Shown one piece after another: positions 22,611 to 23,288 of a stretch of DNA of 23,288 bases (positions within the stretch are counted from its first letter, which is position 1; every line of letters starts with the position of its first letter). Origin of the DNA: an uncultured Actinomycetes bacterium (lineage in GTDB: Bacteria; Actinomycetota; Thermoleophilia; Solirubrobacterales; 70-9); contig CAMLHB010000016.1 of the NCBI GenBank assembly GCA_946479725.1, positions 1 to 23,288 on the forward strand, written 5' to 3'. A program made the translations under genes and the position numbers. The notes beneath the pieces were generated by a model. The model was not told the DNA's origin and did no database searches. It worked only from the letters and a program-made list of their open reading frames with translations.

Positions 22611-23288
22611 CTACTCCCACTCGATCGTCGCCGGCGGCTTCGAGGAGATATCGAGGGCGACGCGGTTGACGTCGCGGATCTCGTTGATGATCCGGTTGGA
22701 GACCCGCTCCAGCAGGTCGTAGGGAAGCCGCGCCCAGTCGGCGGTCATCGCGTCGTCGGAGGTGACGGCGCGGATCACGATCGGGTATGCGTAGGTGCGG
22801 CCGTCGCCCTGGACGCCAACCGAGCGGACGACCGGCAGCACGCAGAAGGACTGCCAGAGCTGGCGGTAGAGCTCCGCCGCCCGGATCTCCTCCTGGAGGA
22901 TCGCGTCGGCGGCCCGGAGGATGTCGAGGCGCTCTTTGTTCACCTCGCCGCCGACGATCCGGATCCCCAGGCCGGGGCCGGGGAACGGCTGGCGCCAGAC
23001 CATCCGCTCGGGCAGGCCGAGCTCGGCGCCGACCGCCCGCACCTCGTCCTTGAACAGCATCCGCAGCGGCTCGACCAGCTCGAATTCAAGGTCGTCCGGG
23101 AGCCCGCCGACGTTGTGGTGGGACTTGATCGTCGCCGCGTGGTCGGAGCCGCCGGACTCGATCACGTCCGAGTAGAGCGTCCCCTGGACGAGGAAGCTGA
23201 CGTCCTCGAGCTTGCGCGCCTCGTCCTCGAAGACGCGGATGAACTCGGTGCCGATCCGCTTGCGCTTCTCCTCGGGGTCGTCGACCCC
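22611..23288 (-). CDS. guaA: GMP synthase (glutamine-hydrolysing), C-terminal part; runs off the right edge
   Basis: The frame is open from the right edge to a TAG at 22611, giving 225 residues that form the C-terminal part of GuaA. Recognisable motifs are [53 protein letters not shown] and the terminal KPPATIEWE. This covers the later part of the ATP-pyrophosphatase domain and the GMP-synthase dimerisation domain. The N-terminal glutaminase domain is outside the window. The enzyme converts XMP to GMP using glutamine and ATP. The sequence shows no damage. Confidence 0.97.
   Translation of the reverse strand, partial: GVDDPEEKRKRIGTEFIRVFEDEARKLEDVSFLVQGTLYSDVIESGGSDHAATIKSHHNVGGLPDDLEFELVEPLRMLFKDEVRAVGAELGLPERMVWRQPFPGPGLGIRIVGGEVNKERLDILRAADAILQEEIRAAELYRQLWQSFCVLPVVRSVGVQGDGRTYAYPIVIRAVTSDDAMTADWARLPYDLLERVSNRIINEIRDVNRVALDISSKPPATIEWE

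Noticed and set aside
1..23288. CRISPR arrays, tRNA or rRNA genes
   Set aside because: No regularly spaced direct repeats and no cloverleaf or rRNA-like stretch was seen on either strand.

Overview
The window is about 70% GC, densely packed, and looks like a chromosomal segment of a deep-branching actinobacterium. The best guess is class Thermoleophilia (Solirubrobacterales/Gaiellales relatives). This rests on gene content: a DUF3352 lipoprotein, a GH63 mannosylglycerate hydrolase-like enzyme, DrrA-type ABC exporters, a c-di-AMP riboswitch before an M23 peptidase, and many starts with little or no leader. It is an inference, not a database result.

Region 1 (1-1800) holds the start of a GT4 glycosyltransferase (minus strand, running off the left edge), a divergent 87-residue zinc-ribbon mini-protein, and a convergent secreted or anchored protein of unknown function. 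Region 2 (1938-7244, plus strand) is a tight six-gene cluster: an AtzG-like small subunit, an amidase-signature hydrolase, an ABC ATPase, two ABC-2 permeases and a GH63-type glycosidase. All neighbours overlap or are 2 bases apart.

Region 3 (7251-19499, almost all minus strand) is a long housekeeping block. Read in its own direction it runs rplM, rpsI, glmM, glmS, DUF3352 lipoprotein, nnr (NAD(P)HX repair), CBS-domain protein, alr, CCA nucleotidyltransferase, infA. It couples translation (L13, S9, IF-1, tRNA CCA ends) with wall-precursor synthesis (GlmM, GlmS, Alr). Two visibly less GC-rich pieces of foreign character interrupt it: a plus-strand pair (DUF6338-like membrane protein plus a 43-residue protein) between glmM and glmS, and a promoterless C-terminal scrap of an AAA-type ATPase between the DUF3352 gene and nnr.

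Region 4 (19500-20686) is a divergent promoter region with a textbook ydaO-type cyclic-di-AMP riboswitch leading into a secreted M23 peptidase. Region 5 (20704-21877) is a zinc module: a near-perfect Zur-type operator overlapping the promoter of a Fur-family regulator, followed by a ZIP-family transporter. Region 6 (22008-23288) is an ArsR-type regulator convergent with the 3' two fifths or so of guaA, which runs off the right edge.

The regulatory layer is the most informative part. Several genes have a TAnnnT -10 hexamer only 6-8 bases before the start codon and no Shine-Dalgarno, which suggests leaderless transcription. In two cases (infA and the CBS gene) that hexamer overlaps or abuts the stop codon of the upstream gene.
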